The notes under the pieces are model-generated. The model did not search any database. It was not told the DNA's origin and saw nothing but the letters and a program-made list of their open reading frames with translations. Position numbers and translations under genes: made by a program. This document shows positions 1 through 9,144 of a DNA stretch of 64,000 nucleotides, piece by piece. The stretch comes from G965207125 sp965207125 (GTDB taxonomy: Bacteria; Pseudomonadota; Alphaproteobacteria; Puniceispirillales; UBA1172), in NCBI GenBank assembly GCA_965207125.1, contig OZ242263.1, positions 620,001 through 684,000 on the forward strand, in the 5' to 3' direction. Position 1 is the first letter of the stretch; each line of letters opens with the position of its first letter.

Positions 1-184
1 TAATAACGCGGTCCCCTAGAAACTCAAGCCTCTGGTTATTGATAGAAACGCGGAGTTCACTTTGCGCACTGGGATGAAGCAAGGCCTCATCAAGCAAAGA
101 CATATTGCTAAAACGGTAACCAATCCTATTAAGCAAATCTTCCCTGGCCTTAACCACCGCTTGTGTAAGACGTATTTTAGTCAT
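1..184 (-). CDS. rnc: Ribonuclease III, N-terminal part (runs off the window)
   Basis: Only the first 61 codons are present; the gene continues past base 1. RNase III cuts double-stranded RNA in rRNA and mRNA maturation. The visible part ends with the family signature RLEFLGDRV, preceded by a typical LLDEALLHPS segment, which makes the call firm although the catalytic domain is cut. The start codon ATG (184-182) overlaps the TGA of lepB in an ATGA junction, so translation is probably coupled. The order lepB-rnc is usual in alphaproteobacteria, where era and recO often follow; that part lies outside the window. Confidence 0.9.
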   Translation of the reverse strand, partial: MTKIRLTQAVVKAREDLLNRIGYRFSNMSLLDEALLHPSAQSELRVSINNQRLEFLGDRVI

Positions 185-930
185 TCTATTCCTCGTCCTA
201 TTCTCTTAAAGCGAATAGCGAAAGGCCACCTCCAAACTTCCCATAAATGCGCCTTGCCATTATGGGAGAAAAATAGAAACTCAGCCCGTCCAATTAGATT
301 CCGAGCAGGAACCATTCCAACCCCCATTCTGCTGTCGTTTGAGCGGTCGCGGTTATCGCCCATGAAAAAATAATGCCCCTCAGGCACGGTAAAGACCCTC
401 GTGTCATTCGATAAACTATTGCCAAAAATGCTATCGTTTTCAAACACCGTGTATGTCTTACCACTTGGTAGTGTTTCAGTGAACGCCTTAATATTCTCGT
501 TTCTTAAAAAAGTTTCTAGGCTCGAATGACTAGTCTCATCTATCGGCGTGCGCACTAGAGCAACGTCATTGATATAAACTACGCTGTCAATCACCTGGAC
601 CTGATCGCCCGGCAATCCTATCAGACGCTTGATAAAATCGACGTTTTCCTGCCCCGGACGGCGAAAAACTATGACATCGCCGCGTTCAGGTTGATTCTCA
701 AAAACCCTGCCAGAAAAAGGAATTATTCCAAAAGGAAAAGAATATTTTGAATAGCCGTAGGAAAATTTCGACACAAAAAGGTAATCGCCAATCCGCAAAG
801 TCGGTATCATCGACCCCGATGGAATACTGAACGGCTCAAACAAAAACGAACGGAAAATCATCGCGATGACGATCGCCCATAACGTTGTTTTCAGCAATTC
901 GATAAACGGTTTTTTTACTTTATTCACCAT
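181..930 (-). CDS. lepB: Signal peptidase I
   Basis: Membrane-bound serine protease that removes signal peptides from exported proteins at the periplasmic face of the inner membrane. The 249-residue product has one N-terminal hydrophobic segment (about residues 9-31), then the box SIPSGSM with the catalytic Ser40, the catalytic Lys101 in FIKRLIGLPGD, and the late family box MGDNRDRSNDSR. The length is normal for a single-spanning alphaproteobacterial LepB. It lies 12 bases after acpS and overlaps rnc, at the end of the run rsh-pdxJ-acpS-lepB-rnc. Confidence 0.96.
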   Translation of the reverse strand: MVNKVKKPFIELLKTTLWAIVIAMIFRSFLFEPFSIPSGSMIPTLRIGDYLFVSKFSYGYSKYSFPFGIIPFSGRVFENQPERGDVIVFRRPGQENVDFIKRLIGLPGDQVQVIDSVVYINDVALVRTPIDETSHSSLETFLRNENIKAFTETLPSGKTYTVFENDSIFGNSLSNDTRVFTVPEGHYFFMGDNRDRSNDSRMGVGMVPARNLIGRAEFLFFSHNGKAHLWEVWRWPFAIRFKRIGRGIE

Positions 931-942
931 TGTCCCTATCCT

Positions 943-1329
943 TTAAGAGGCGGAAAATACCGCAAAAGCCAACGCAATGCCACCATCATCGGATAACGAT
1001 AGATCAAGCTGCCATGATTCGCGTGCTTTACGTTTCGCGCTCGCCAGAGCATTGCCGTATAGCTTCACCTGAGGCGCGCCATTCTGATCGGCAAGAATTT
1101 CCATATCACGCCAGCTGATCGAGTACTTAAAATCGCCACCGATCGCTTTCCAGATCGCTTCTTTGGCGGCAAATCTTGTTGCTAAAAAGCGTGACGCACG
1201 AAGCCGCCCCCGCGCTTGATCTCGCTCGGCTGGAGTAAAAATCCGATTGACGAATCTTTCGCCATAGCGATCAATAGCGCAGGTGATCCGCTCGATAACC
1301 ACCATATCCGTTCCAATACCTAAAATCAT
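943..1329 (-). CDS. acpS: Holo-[acyl-carrier-protein] synthase
   Basis: Transfers 4'-phosphopantetheine from CoA to apo-acyl carrier protein, which fatty acid synthesis needs. The 128-residue protein begins MILGIGTDMVVIERI with the metal-binding Asp8 and has the second family box FAAKEAIWKAIG with Glu57. The length is typical of the small trimeric AcpS type. Its ATG overlaps the pdxJ stop codon (ATGA at 1329-1326), so the two are probably translationally coupled. Confidence 0.95.
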   Translation of the reverse strand: MILGIGTDMVVIERITCAIDRYGERFVNRIFTPAERDQARGRLRASRFLATRFAAKEAIWKAIGGDFKYSISWRDMEILADQNGAPQVKLYGNALASAKRKARESWQLDLSLSDDGGIALAFAVFSAS

Positions 1330-2066
1330 ACCGGACGGCGCGCCTTATCCATCAGCGCGCGCATTTGTTGCACAGCCTCATCAAGCCCGATCATAATCGC
1401 CTCGCCGATTAGAAAATGGCCGATATTGAGTTCGACAACCTGTGGAATGGCCGCTATATCAGCGACATTATCAAACCTCAACCCATGGCCGGCATGGCAT
1501 TCAATTCCTAACTCCTCGGCATAGGCGGCGGCTGTTTTAATCCGTTTTATCTCGCCCGCTCGCAGATCACCTTCTGGCAAATTGCAATAATGCCCGGTGT
1601 GAATTTCAATAATATCAGCGCCCAATTCAGCGGCGCTCTCAATCTGTGCTGTTACCGCTTCGATAAACAGTGAGACTTTGATCCCATTGTCTTTAACTCG
1701 TGCGATCATCGGCGCGAGGCGCGGCGCGAGTCTCACCACGTCTAGGCCGCCTTCGGTCGTAATTTCTTCGCGTTTTTCCGGCACGATGCACGCTGCATTC
1801 GGGCGCGTATCCAGCGCGATCGCCAGCATTTCATCAGTCGCCGCCATCTCAAGATTAAGCGGCAGGGCTATATCGTCTTTGAGCCTTTTGAGGTCATCAT
1901 CCCGAATATGCCGGCGATCTTCGCGCAGATGTGCGGTGATGCCGTCGGCTCCTGCTTGTTCTGCAAGAATAGCCGCCGCCACCGGATCAGGATGACCGCC
2001 GCCGCGAGCGTTGCGAATTGTTGCCACGTGATCTATATTCACGCCAAGACGAAGAGGGGTAATCAT
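1326..2066 (-). CDS. pdxJ: Pyridoxine 5'-phosphate synthase
   Basis: Condenses 3-amino-1-hydroxyacetone phosphate with 1-deoxy-D-xylulose 5-phosphate to give pyridoxine 5'-phosphate, the last step of DXP-dependent vitamin B6 synthesis. The 246-residue TIM-barrel protein shows the N-terminal family box LGVNIDHVATIRNARGG, the segment GITAHLREDRRHIRDDD and the late HAGHGLRFDNV box. Its start overlaps the stop of the rsh ACT-domain frame by ATGA (2066-2063), and its stop overlaps acpS in the same way, so the genes form one tight operon. Confidence 0.96.
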   Translation of the reverse strand: MITPLRLGVNIDHVATIRNARGGGHPDPVAAAILAEQAGADGITAHLREDRRHIRDDDLKRLKDDIALPLNLEMAATDEMLAIALDTRPNAACIVPEKREEITTEGGLDVVRLAPRLAPMIARVKDNGIKVSLFIEAVTAQIESAAELGADIIEIHTGHYCNLPEGDLRAGEIKRIKTAAAYAEELGIECHAGHGLRFDNVADIAAIPQVVELNIGHFLIGEAIMIGLDEAVQQMRALMDKARRPV

Positions 2067-4196
2067 ATCGTCTCTCTCTTGACGCTCTCGACATACTGGT
2101 TGGCGCGCATCGCCGCCAGAATAGCGTTTAACTGCCGGACGTGCTTGACCTCAATATCGATATCGAAGTGGAAAAAATCAGCCGTACGGTTCTGAAGCGA
2201 GATATTGGTGATATTGCCATCATACTGGCTGATTAAAGTGGTAATCGAGGCGAGGCTGCCAGATTCATTGGATAATACAATCTCAACCCGCCCGGTCACT
2301 ATCGTAGGCCCTTCTTTTTGCCATTCAATATCGAGCCATAATTCTGGCATTGTGCTAAATTTTTCAAGCACAGAGCAATTGGCCACGGTGAACCGTGATC
2401 CCCTTGCCTGTGGTGATGATGCCGATAATTTTCTCACCCGGAAGCGGATGACAACACAAACCAAGATGCACCGCCATGCCAGGAATCAAGCCTTTGATAT
2501 TGAGTTTCTTATCATCACTCGCTGGCTTGCTCACTTCGCGTTTGGCTTTGGGGATGCGCAATTCTGGATACAGCTGTGCCAGCACGGTGCCGGGCACGAT
2601 GCTCGCCTCACCGATCATCGCGTAAAGATCTGTAATAGAGGTCGCTTTGAAATTAACCAGACATGGCGTTAGGTTTTTTTCCCTTAGTGTTTTGCGGCGA
2701 TCGCGGAATGCTTTTTCAAGCATAGCCTTGCCGATCCGCGCGAATTCTTTTTGTTTTTCAACGCGCATAAACTTGCGCAAAGCCGATCGTGCGCGCCCAG
2801 TCGCGACAAACGCGATCCATTCAAGGCTTGGCGTCGCGCCTGCTTTAGTTAGAATCTCGACCTGATCACCGTTATTCAAAATAGTCGCTAACTGGCGTTG
2901 CTTACCGTTGATTTTAGCCCCAACGCATCGATCCCCGACCCCCGAATGCACCGCATAGGCAAAATCCACCGCCGTTGCCTTTTTCGGCAGGGCAATCAGC
3001 AGCCCTTTGGGGGTGAAACAGAACACTTGGTCGGCATACATTTCCATTTCAGTATGTTCAAGAAACTCATCAGGTGATACCGCGTTTTCGAGAATGTTCA
3101 ATAAGTCCTGAAGCCAGTGGAATTGCTCAACATCGCGGGCCTCAAGCGCCCCGTCCCGGCCTTTATACCGCCAATGCGCTGCGACTCCGCGTTCAGCAAC
3201 TGCATGCATTTCCAAGGTTTTAATCTGCACTTCGATTTTTTTCTTTAATGGACCGATAATCCCTGTATGAAGCGATTGATAATTATTAGGCTTAGGATTC
3301 GAGATATAATCTTTGAATCGTTCCGGTACCACGCGATAATTGCGGTGCAAGATTCCAAGCGTCCGATAACATTCATCGATATCATGCGTGATCACTCGAA
3401 AGGCCATAATATCGGACAATTCCTCGATAGCAACCCCGTGACGCTGGGTCTTACGCCAAATAGAGTAAGCCGTTTTTGTTCGACCGGCAACCGAACATTC
3501 AACCCCGCTATTCTTGGTCACATTGCCAAGTTCAGTAGTAATATCTTGAATAATATCTTTTGATTTTTCGGTTAGATATTCAAGCCTTGATAAGATCGAT
3601 TGCCTGATATCGGGATGAACAACCGCAAAAGCCCGGTCTTCTAGCTCATTCTGAAAACCAGTCATGCCTATTCTTCTCGCCAATGGCGCAAAAACCGTCA
3701 AAGTCTCGTGAGCGATTCGTTCGCGTCTTTCTCGGTTAGGAATACCGCTAATCGTCCGCATATTATGCGTCCGGTCAGCCAATTTCACCAACAAAACGCG
3801 GATATCATTACTCATCGCTAGGATAAGTTTACCGAAATTCGCCGTCTGCCAATTATCCTTCTGCATCTCCATTTTAGTCAATTTGGTCACGCCATCGACC
3901 AATTTGGCGATTTCTTCGGTGAAATGCGCAGCGATCATATCGATCGAAATATCGGTATCTTCGACAACATCATGGAGCAACGCTGTTATAATGGTGGCTG
4001 GGTCAAGGTGCATATCGGCGAGGATTGTTGCAACTTCGACGGGGTGGGTAAAATACGCCTCCCCCGATTCGCGTTTATGCCCTTTGTGAGCATCGCGCGA
4101 GAAATCATAGGCCTCGCCGATCATGCCCATATCCATATGTGGATAAAAAGGCTTAATCCGGTCAGAAATGTCTGAGGCGGTCTCAATCTTCATCAT
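2063..4196 (-). CDS. rsh: Bifunctional (p)ppGpp synthetase/hydrolase (RSH), reading frame broken near 2380-2387
   Basis: Makes and degrades the stringent-response alarmone (p)ppGpp. In the first frame (4196-2364) one sees the HD hydrolase domain with ALLHDVVEDTD, the synthetase domain with RFKD (the charge motif of bifunctional enzymes) and NYQSLHT, a TGS domain and the CCHPLPGE zinc-finger-like segment. The frame then ends early at GITVHRGQLLCA. The next frame (to 2063) continues exactly as expected with NCSVLEKF and a full ACT domain. Removing one base from the run GTGGCC (about 2380-2387) restores a protein of about 710 residues, normal for alphaproteobacterial Rsh. The extra base is either a sequencing error or a recent mutation. 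All catalytic parts lie upstream of the break; the regulatory ACT part would be lost. Followed by pdxJ with an ATGA overlap. Confidence 0.9.
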
Positions 4197-4266
4197 GAGA
4201 GTAGAATCGCAAAAAATACCGTTTTGGCAAAGTTATTTTTGCGTTTTAGCGGAAATACGGAGCGGA

Positions 4267-4749
4267 TTAAATGTCGTCACTTTCAGCCGATTCATCTATA
4301 TCGCCAAAACCACCGTCATCTTTAGGCTCTGCGCGATCGCTCATAACTGCCTTTTTAGTATTAACGCGCCCATCAATTTCAGGAAGTTCCACGGCCGCGC
4401 CGGTGGAGTGTCCTCCGTTGCTTTCTCTAGCGTTTTCTCCGGCATCATGGCCGCTAAACGATGCCATGTCTTGCTGGGCCATGCTACTCGCCTCATCGAG
4501 GGCGGCTTGTTCTTCTTCGCGTTGGCCGATTTGCTGGAGACTTTTGATCAAATTCTCTTTGACGTCCTCTATCGAAATCGTTTCGGCGGCGATCTCACGC
4601 AAAGCCACGACCGGGTTCTTATCCCTGTCACGATCAACCGTTAGCGGATCGCCTGACGACACACTCCGTGCGCGCTGGGAGGCCACCAGCACAAGTTCAA
4701 ACCTGTTATTGATTTTTTCAATGCAGTCCTCGACCGTAACTCGTGCCAT
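4267..4749 (-). CDS. rpoZ: RNA polymerase omega subunit
   Basis: Small subunit that helps assemble beta' into RNA polymerase. The N-terminal 70 residues are the conserved part: MARVTVEDCIEKINNRFELV, ASQRAR, then NPVVALREIA. The protein is 160 residues, longer than the 90-130 usual for omega, because of an acidic, low-complexity C-terminal tail rich in Asp, Glu, Ser and Gly from about residue 85. The position just upstream of rsh is the standard one (rpoZ-spoT order). The gap to rsh is about 70 bases. Confidence 0.94.
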   Translation of the reverse strand: MARVTVEDCIEKINNRFELVLVASQRARSVSSGDPLTVDRDRDKNPVVALREIAAETISIEDVKENLIKSLQQIGQREEEQAALDEASSMAQQDMASFSGHDAGENARESNGGHSTGAAVELPEIDGRVNTKKAVMSDRAEPKDDGGFGDIDESAESDDI

Positions 4750-4825
4750 AATGTAACGCTCCGTTTATTTGTCGCTTTCGGGCCGCATGATACTCAATTA
4801 ATGTCGTGAAAGCAACAAAGAAAGA

Positions 4826-5329
4826 TCAGTCTTCGCGTTCTATTTGTTGATCATCAAGATCCGCGATCAGATCATCTATGCCTCGCCCTGATCGCGGATG
4901 CTGCCAATCCGGCGCTATATCCCGCAACGGATAAAGTACAAAAGCCCGCAAGTCCATTCTCGGGTGAGGTAAGATCACGCCTTCGTTTATAACTATGCCT
5001 TTGTAATCTATTATATCTATATCTAAAACCCTGGCCTCATTGCGGATTTTACGCAACCGGCCAGCCGAGGCCTCACATCGATGAATATGCTCGAGCAATT
5101 CATGCGGAGGTAGCGCACACTCTATCTCGACCACCGCATTATAAAACCAAGGTTGCTCGGATATAGGCACAGGCGCAGAGCGATACCAGGGTGAAATCTG
5201 TTTTACTGAGATTGATGCGGCTTGGGCAAGGGTTTTGAGGGCGGCCAAGCATCCTTCTTTAGGATTTTTATGATCACCCGTTGACAGATTTGCTCCAATG
5301 CCAATATATATAGAAGATAGGAAAGCCAT
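4826..5329 (-). CDS. folK: 2-amino-4-hydroxy-6-hydroxymethyldihydropteridine pyrophosphokinase
   Basis: Transfers pyrophosphate from ATP to 6-hydroxymethyl-dihydropterin in folate synthesis. The 167-residue protein shows IYIGIGANL at the N-terminus, YRSAPVPISEQPWFYN, the metal/ATP box RVLDIDIIDY and HPRMDLRAFVLYPLRDI, all in the expected order. The length is normal. It lies about 77 bases upstream of rpoZ on the same strand and is transcribed away from the NYN gene at 5432. Confidence 0.95.
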   Translation of the reverse strand: MAFLSSIYIGIGANLSTGDHKNPKEGCLAALKTLAQAASISVKQISPWYRSAPVPISEQPWFYNAVVEIECALPPHELLEHIHRCEASAGRLRKIRNEARVLDIDIIDYKGIVINEGVILPHPRMDLRAFVLYPLRDIAPDWQHPRSGRGIDDLIADLDDQQIERED

Positions 5330-5431
5330 GTATAGTTTTCTTTTTTTGAAAATACCACGTTGACTTGTTTTTAGTCTTGTTTGTTTTATTTGACAACGCC
5401 ATTTATTACATAACCATTAAGGGAGTAGAAA

Positions 5432-6037
5432 ATGTTTAATCTCTCACCCAACGAAAGAATCGCTGTTTTCATCGATGGCTCCAATTTTTTTGCGGTTTCT
5501 AAATCCCTCGATTTTGATATCGATTACGTGCGCCTGCTTGACGAGTTGAAAAAAAGCGCCATCCTTGTTCGCGCCTATTATTACACGGCTCTGCCCGATA
5601 CAGCTGAGTATTCACCAATTCGGAAACTTGCCGATTTTCTGGCGTATAATGGCTACACCGTCGTCTCAAAACCGTCCCGCGAGTTCCATAATTATGAGAC
5701 AGGTCAGCGCCGCATCAAAGGCAACATGGATATGGAATTAGCCCTCGATATGATGAAACTGTCAGAACATATAGACCATGTGGTTCTGTTCTCCGGCGAT
5801 GGAGATTTTTGTCGCCTTCTGCAGGAGGTGCAAGATAAAGGCGTCCGCGTCACTGTTGTGTCAAGTATAGAAGCCAAAGTCATGTCAGACCCGTTGCGCC
5901 GGCAGACTGATTCATTCATCGAGGTTGAGGATATCAAAGAGTTCATCAGCCGTCCGCCAAAACCTGCTGACCAAGAGACCACTCAATGCGATCATCACAA
6001 GACGGCCAATGTCCATGATGATCTTGGATACCGGTAA
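5432..6037 (+). CDS. NYN domain protein, LabA/DUF88 family
   Basis: Predicted PIN-like metal-dependent ribonuclease of the NYN (LabA/DUF88) family. In the 201-residue protein the acidic core residues are visible: AVFIDGSNFF near residue 10-19, GNMDMELALDM near 95-105, and FSGDGDFCRLL near 120-130. The last 30 residues are polar and probably disordered. A strong Shine-Dalgarno sequence AAGGGAG (5419-5425) lies seven bases before the ATG. It ends one base before the convergent smpB stop, a neighbourhood often seen in alphaproteobacteria and suggestive of an RNA-related role. The exact substrate is unknown. Confidence 0.88.
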   Translation: MFNLSPNERIAVFIDGSNFFAVSKSLDFDIDYVRLLDELKKSAILVRAYYYTALPDTAEYSPIRKLADFLAYNGYTVVSKPSREFHNYETGQRRIKGNMDMELALDMMKLSEHIDHVVLFSGDGDFCRLLQEVQDKGVRVTVVSSIEAKVMSDPLRRQTDSFIEVEDIKEFISRPPKPADQETTQCDHHKTANVHDDLGYR

Positions 6038-6038
6038 T

Positions 6039-6500
6039 TCATCTGTCCTTTAGCACCCTTGCTTTTTGGCGGTCCCAATCGCGCTTTTTGATCGCCTCAC
6101 GTTTGTCGTGCTGGCGACGGCCTTTGGCTAGCCCTAGCGATATTTTGGCAAGGCCCCGCTGGTTAAAATAAAGACTCAAAGGCACAATCGTCATGCCCTG
6201 ACGATTGACCAGCCCAAGCAGTCGTTCATGCTCTTTACGGCTTAGCAAGAGCGAACGGGGACGTTTCGGTTCATGCTTTTCACGCGATGCATCATATTCA
6301 GGAATATTGGCGTTGATTAATGCTAACCTACCGTTTTCCTCAGCGGCATAGGATTCATTGATACTCGCACGCCCACAACGCAATGATTTAACCTCGCTGC
6401 CCAAAAGAACAAGCCCGGCCTCGATGGTTTCAATAATCTCATAATCGTGGCGGGCTTTGCGGTTTTCAGCCACCCTCCCGACCGAAATTGTCGATGCCAT
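6039..6500 (-). CDS. smpB: SsrA-binding protein
   Basis: Binds tmRNA and brings it to stalled ribosomes for trans-translation. The 153-residue protein shows the OB-fold start NRKARHDYEIIETIEAGLVL, then GSEVKSLR, INESYA and NPKR-like residues EPKRPRSLLLSRKE, and ends in the basic tail KKRDWDRQK that is needed for tagging. It lies eight bases downstream of dapA and is probably in one transcript with it. The gene for tmRNA itself is not seen in this window. Confidence 0.96.
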   Translation of the reverse strand: MASTISVGRVAENRKARHDYEIIETIEAGLVLLGSEVKSLRCGRASINESYAAEENGRLALINANIPEYDASREKHEPKRPRSLLLSRKEHERLLGLVNRQGMTIVPLSLYFNQRGLAKISLGLAKGRRQHDKREAIKKRDWDRQKARVLKDR

Positions 6501-6508
6501 TGATCACC

Positions 6509-7405
6509 TCACCCGATCAAACCGACGGTTTTCAGTGCTGATTTAACGGTGGATTTTGAGGAATCAGAGATCAGCACGAGCGGCAGGCGCAGCTCATCAC
6601 CGCAAAGACCGAGTAATTTTGCCGCATATTTAACCGGCCCCGGGCTACTCTCACAGAATAACGCTTGGTGAAGCGGCATCAATTGGCTATTAATGCGCAT
6701 CGCGGTGGCGGTATCACCTTGATCCCACGCCGCGTGCATTTCAGCCAAAAGCCGGGGCGCTATATTAGCTGTTACTGAAATACAACCATGCCCCCCAGCG
6801 GCGCGGAAAGCGAGGGCGGTCGCATCTTCACCTGAAAGCTGTGAGAACCCATCCCCAACCAGATTAGCCATCACGGTCGGGCGAGATAAATCTTGCGTGC
6901 TGTCTTTTACCCCGACAATATTAGGATGCTCCGAGAGGGTCACCATCGTGTCTATATTCATGCTGACTGCTGACCGGCCGGGAATATCGTAAATGACCAC
7001 CGGGATCGTCGATGCCTCGGCCACCTCAGTAAAATGGGCGATGAGACCCAGCTGGGTCGGCTTGTTGTAATATGGCGTTACGACCAATACTGCGTCCGCG
7101 CCGCTTTGAGAAGCATGACGTACAAAATCAATGGCTTCAGCAGTCGAGTTAGACCCCGCCCCCGCGATCACCGAAACTCTGCCCGCCGCCTCATCTATAC
7201 ACCACGAAACAATCTGTTTATGCTCATGATGGCTTAAGGTCGGAGATTCTCCTGTGGTGCCGACTGGAATCAACCCGCTTGTTCCCTCGGCGATTTGCCA
7301 CGAGACAAGCGCCCGAAAAGCCAGTTCATCAAGCGTACCATCCTTAAAAGGCGTCACCAACGCAACACAAGACCCTTTGAATAGTGGCCTCCCGTCCATC
7401 ATCAT
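6509..7405 (-). CDS. dapA: 4-hydroxy-tetrahydrodipicolinate synthase
   Basis: Condenses pyruvate with aspartate semialdehyde in the lysine and diaminopimelate pathway. Of 298 residues, the family markers are GTTGESPTL near 49-57, VTPYYNKPTQ near 109-118, the Tyr139/Arg144 region VIYDIPGR and the Schiff-base Lys167 in GVKDSTQ. Three ATG codons in a row start the frame; a GAGGA Shine-Dalgarno lies about eight bases before the first. smpB follows after eight bases. A likely promoter is listed separately at 7440-7468. Confidence 0.96.
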   Translation of the reverse strand: MMMDGRPLFKGSCVALVTPFKDGTLDELAFRALVSWQIAEGTSGLIPVGTTGESPTLSHHEHKQIVSWCIDEAAGRVSVIAGAGSNSTAEAIDFVRHASQSGADAVLVVTPYYNKPTQLGLIAHFTEVAEASTIPVVIYDIPGRSAVSMNIDTMVTLSEHPNIVGVKDSTQDLSRPTVMANLVGDGFSQLSGEDATALAFRAAGGHGCISVTANIAPRLLAEMHAAWDQGDTATAMRINSQLMPLHQALFCESSPGPVKYAAKLLGLCGDELRLPLVLISDSSKSTVKSALKTVGLIG

Positions 7406-7439
7406 CTTTTTTATTCCTCATTTTTATCTATAAAAGCGG

Positions 7440-7468
7440 AGCATAGGCTTATGATCGCCTTTCTTCAA
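7440..7468 (-). promoter_or_regulatory. Probable sigma-70 promoter of dapA-smpB
   Basis: Read on the minus strand, TTGAAG (7468-7463) and TATGCT (7445-7440) are separated by 17 bases and lie about 35 bases upstream of the dapA start. Each box matches four of six consensus bases, so this is plausible rather than certain. Confidence 0.4.
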
Positions 7469-7514
7469 GTTATGGATACCATTATTGTTATATTTTCATT
7501 ATCATCAGGTGGAT

Positions 7515-8531
7515 ATGACGATACTTACCTTGCCTTGTTATGATGATATTCTCGCTGCTGCTGAGCGGATAAACTCTTTTATCACCAGAACACCTATTCT
7601 TGAATCATCACTGCTTAACGCCAGAATCGGTGGGCGGGTTCTGCTTAAAGCTGAATCACTACAACGCACCGGATCATTCAAGTTCAGGGGTGCGTCTAAC
7701 GCTATTCGCTCACTTGATGGCCAAACGCACCATGTTGTTGCCTACTCAAGCGGCAATCACGCCCAAGCCATCGCGGCCGTCGCAAAAGACCTTGGCATAA
7801 AGGCCAGTATTATCATGCCTCAAGACGCACCTGCGGTCAAAATCGCAAACACCAAAGCCTATGGTGCAGACGTCATTACTTATGATCGATATACCGAAAG
7901 CCGTGAGGACATCACAGCAGCAGTAGCAGTCGCCGATCGTGCGAGCGGCGATTACCCGTGCATCATTCCACCCTTTGATAGCCACCAGGTGATCGCCGGG
8001 CAAGGCACCGTTGGACTCGAAATTAACCGCTATCTTAAGGATAAATCTATCACGGCAGACCAGCTGGTCTGTTGCACGGGTGGAGGTGGATTGCTGGCGG
8101 GGGTCGCACTGGCTATTCATCATGAGTTTCCTGATCTGACCATTATTGCCGCCGAGCCTGAAAACCTTGATGATTTCAAACGTTCACTCGAAACTGGACA
8201 CAGGGTATGCAATGACCCCGCCGCGCGATCCATATGCGATGCCATCGTCACCCCAACACCAGGGGAGTTAACCTTTGCCGTCAATAAGAATCACGTCAGC
8301 CACGGCGTTTCAGTCAGCGACGCCGACGTGCTTCACGCCATGGCAATCGCGTGGCAGGATTTTAACATTTCGCTTGAACCTGGCGGAGCCGTGGCCCTCG
8401 CGGCTCTGTTATCAGGGGCAGTAGACGCCCAAGGCAAGACAAGCATCGTGATCGCGTCCGGTGGCAATGTCGATGACACGGTATTCGCCCTCGCCCTGAA
8501 AACGCTTAAAAATCAGCCTCGGCCTCGATAG
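7515..8531 (+). CDS. PLP-dependent threonine/serine dehydratase
   Basis: Fold-type II PLP enzyme that deaminates threonine or serine; members of the same branch also act as serine racemases or hydroxyaspartate dehydratases, so the substrate is not settled. Visible are the PLP lysine in SFKFRGA (Lys56), the substrate loop SSGNHAQAIA, the phosphate-binding glycine loop CCTGGGGLLAG and a late SGGNVD box. There is no C-terminal ACT regulatory domain, so this is the short, catabolic or racemase-like form rather than biosynthetic IlvA. I chose ATG 7515 (338 residues) over an in-frame TTG at 7485 because homologues begin near this point. Its last 19 bases overlap the 3' end of queF on the other strand. 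Confidence 0.88.
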   Translation: MTILTLPCYDDILAAAERINSFITRTPILESSLLNARIGGRVLLKAESLQRTGSFKFRGASNAIRSLDGQTHHVVAYSSGNHAQAIAAVAKDLGIKASIIMPQDAPAVKIANTKAYGADVITYDRYTESREDITAAVAVADRASGDYPCIIPPFDSHQVIAGQGTVGLEINRYLKDKSITADQLVCCTGGGGLLAGVALAIHHEFPDLTIIAAEPENLDDFKRSLETGHRVCNDPAARSICDAIVTPTPGELTFAVNKNHVSHGVSVSDADVLHAMAIAWQDFNISLEPGGAVALAALLSGAVDAQGKTSIVIASGGNVDDTVFALALKTLKNQPRPR

Positions 8532-8965
8532 CCATCAACACCCTGATCAGGAATCCAGACCTGATCAGGTGGTGTACCATATTGCCAGAACACATCGATA
8601 GGCATCCCGCCGCGCGGATACCAATACCCTCCGATTCTGAGCCAATGCGGTTCAAGCAACGCCGTGAGAGTCTGGCCGATGGCGACCGTACACCCTTCAT
8701 GGAAAGCTTGATGATTCCTAAAACTATTGAAATATAGTTTGAGCGATTTTGATTCGACCATCCACCGATCAGGAATATAATCAATAACCAGATGGGCAAA
8801 ATCAGGCTGCGCCGTCACAGGACAAAGCGACGTGAACTCAGGTTGGGTGAAACGAACAAGAAACATCGTGTCGGGATGCGGATTAGGCACCCGGTCTATC
8901 TCAGCGGCTTCAGGCGAGGATGCAACGACGCTTGGCTTACCGAGATGTTTTAGAGAATCAGTCAT
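8513..8965 (-). CDS. queF: NADPH-dependent 7-cyano-7-deazaguanine reductase
   Basis: Reduces preQ0 to preQ1 in queuosine synthesis. The 150-residue product is the short, single-domain type. The catalytic cysteine Cys48 sits in TSLCPVTAQPDF, followed by the substrate-binding ESKSLKLYFNSFRNHQAFHE segment. I chose ATG 8965, which has a GAGGGTAAGGG Shine-Dalgarno region just upstream, over a longer frame from 9019 whose extra 18 residues are not conserved-looking. The stop lies inside the 3' end of the convergent dehydratase gene. Queuosine acts on tRNAs with GUN anticodons; no other que gene is nearby. Confidence 0.93.
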   Translation of the reverse strand: MTDSLKHLGKPSVVASSPEAAEIDRVPNPHPDTMFLVRFTQPEFTSLCPVTAQPDFAHLVIDYIPDRWMVESKSLKLYFNSFRNHQAFHEGCTVAIGQTLTALLEPHWLRIGGYWYPRGGMPIDVFWQYGTPPDQVWIPDQGVDGYRGRG

Positions 8966-9059
8966 GCCCTTACCCTCATGAGATAAGATTATTTTACCAT
9001 GACATGCCCTCATGGACAATCACAAGATTTTGGTTTATTGAGAGGAAAATCTTTTGCAT

Positions 9060-9136
9060 CGGGGAGTAGCTCAGCCTGGTAGAGCACTGTCTTCGGGAGG
9101 CAGGGGTCGGAGGTTCGAATCCTCTCTCCCCGACCA
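9060..9136 (+). tRNA. tRNA-Pro (anticodon CGG)
   Basis: A 77-base cloverleaf with acceptor CGGGGAG pairing CTCCCCG, D-arm GCTC/GAGC, anticodon stem CTGTC/GGCAG with loop TTCGGGA (anticodon CGG, reading CCG), a TTCGAAT T-loop and an encoded CCA end. It lies eight bases past the 3' end of the convergent lyase gene. Confidence 0.95.
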
Positions 9137-9144
9137 TCACCAGA

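Noticed and set aside
2360..2390. Programmed frameshift in rsh
   Set aside because: No slippery heptamer or downstream structure; one extra base in GTGGCC explains it more simply.
7485..7514. TTG start for the threonine/serine dehydratase
   Set aside because: It adds ten residues not expected in the family and lacks a better Shine-Dalgarno than ATG 7515.
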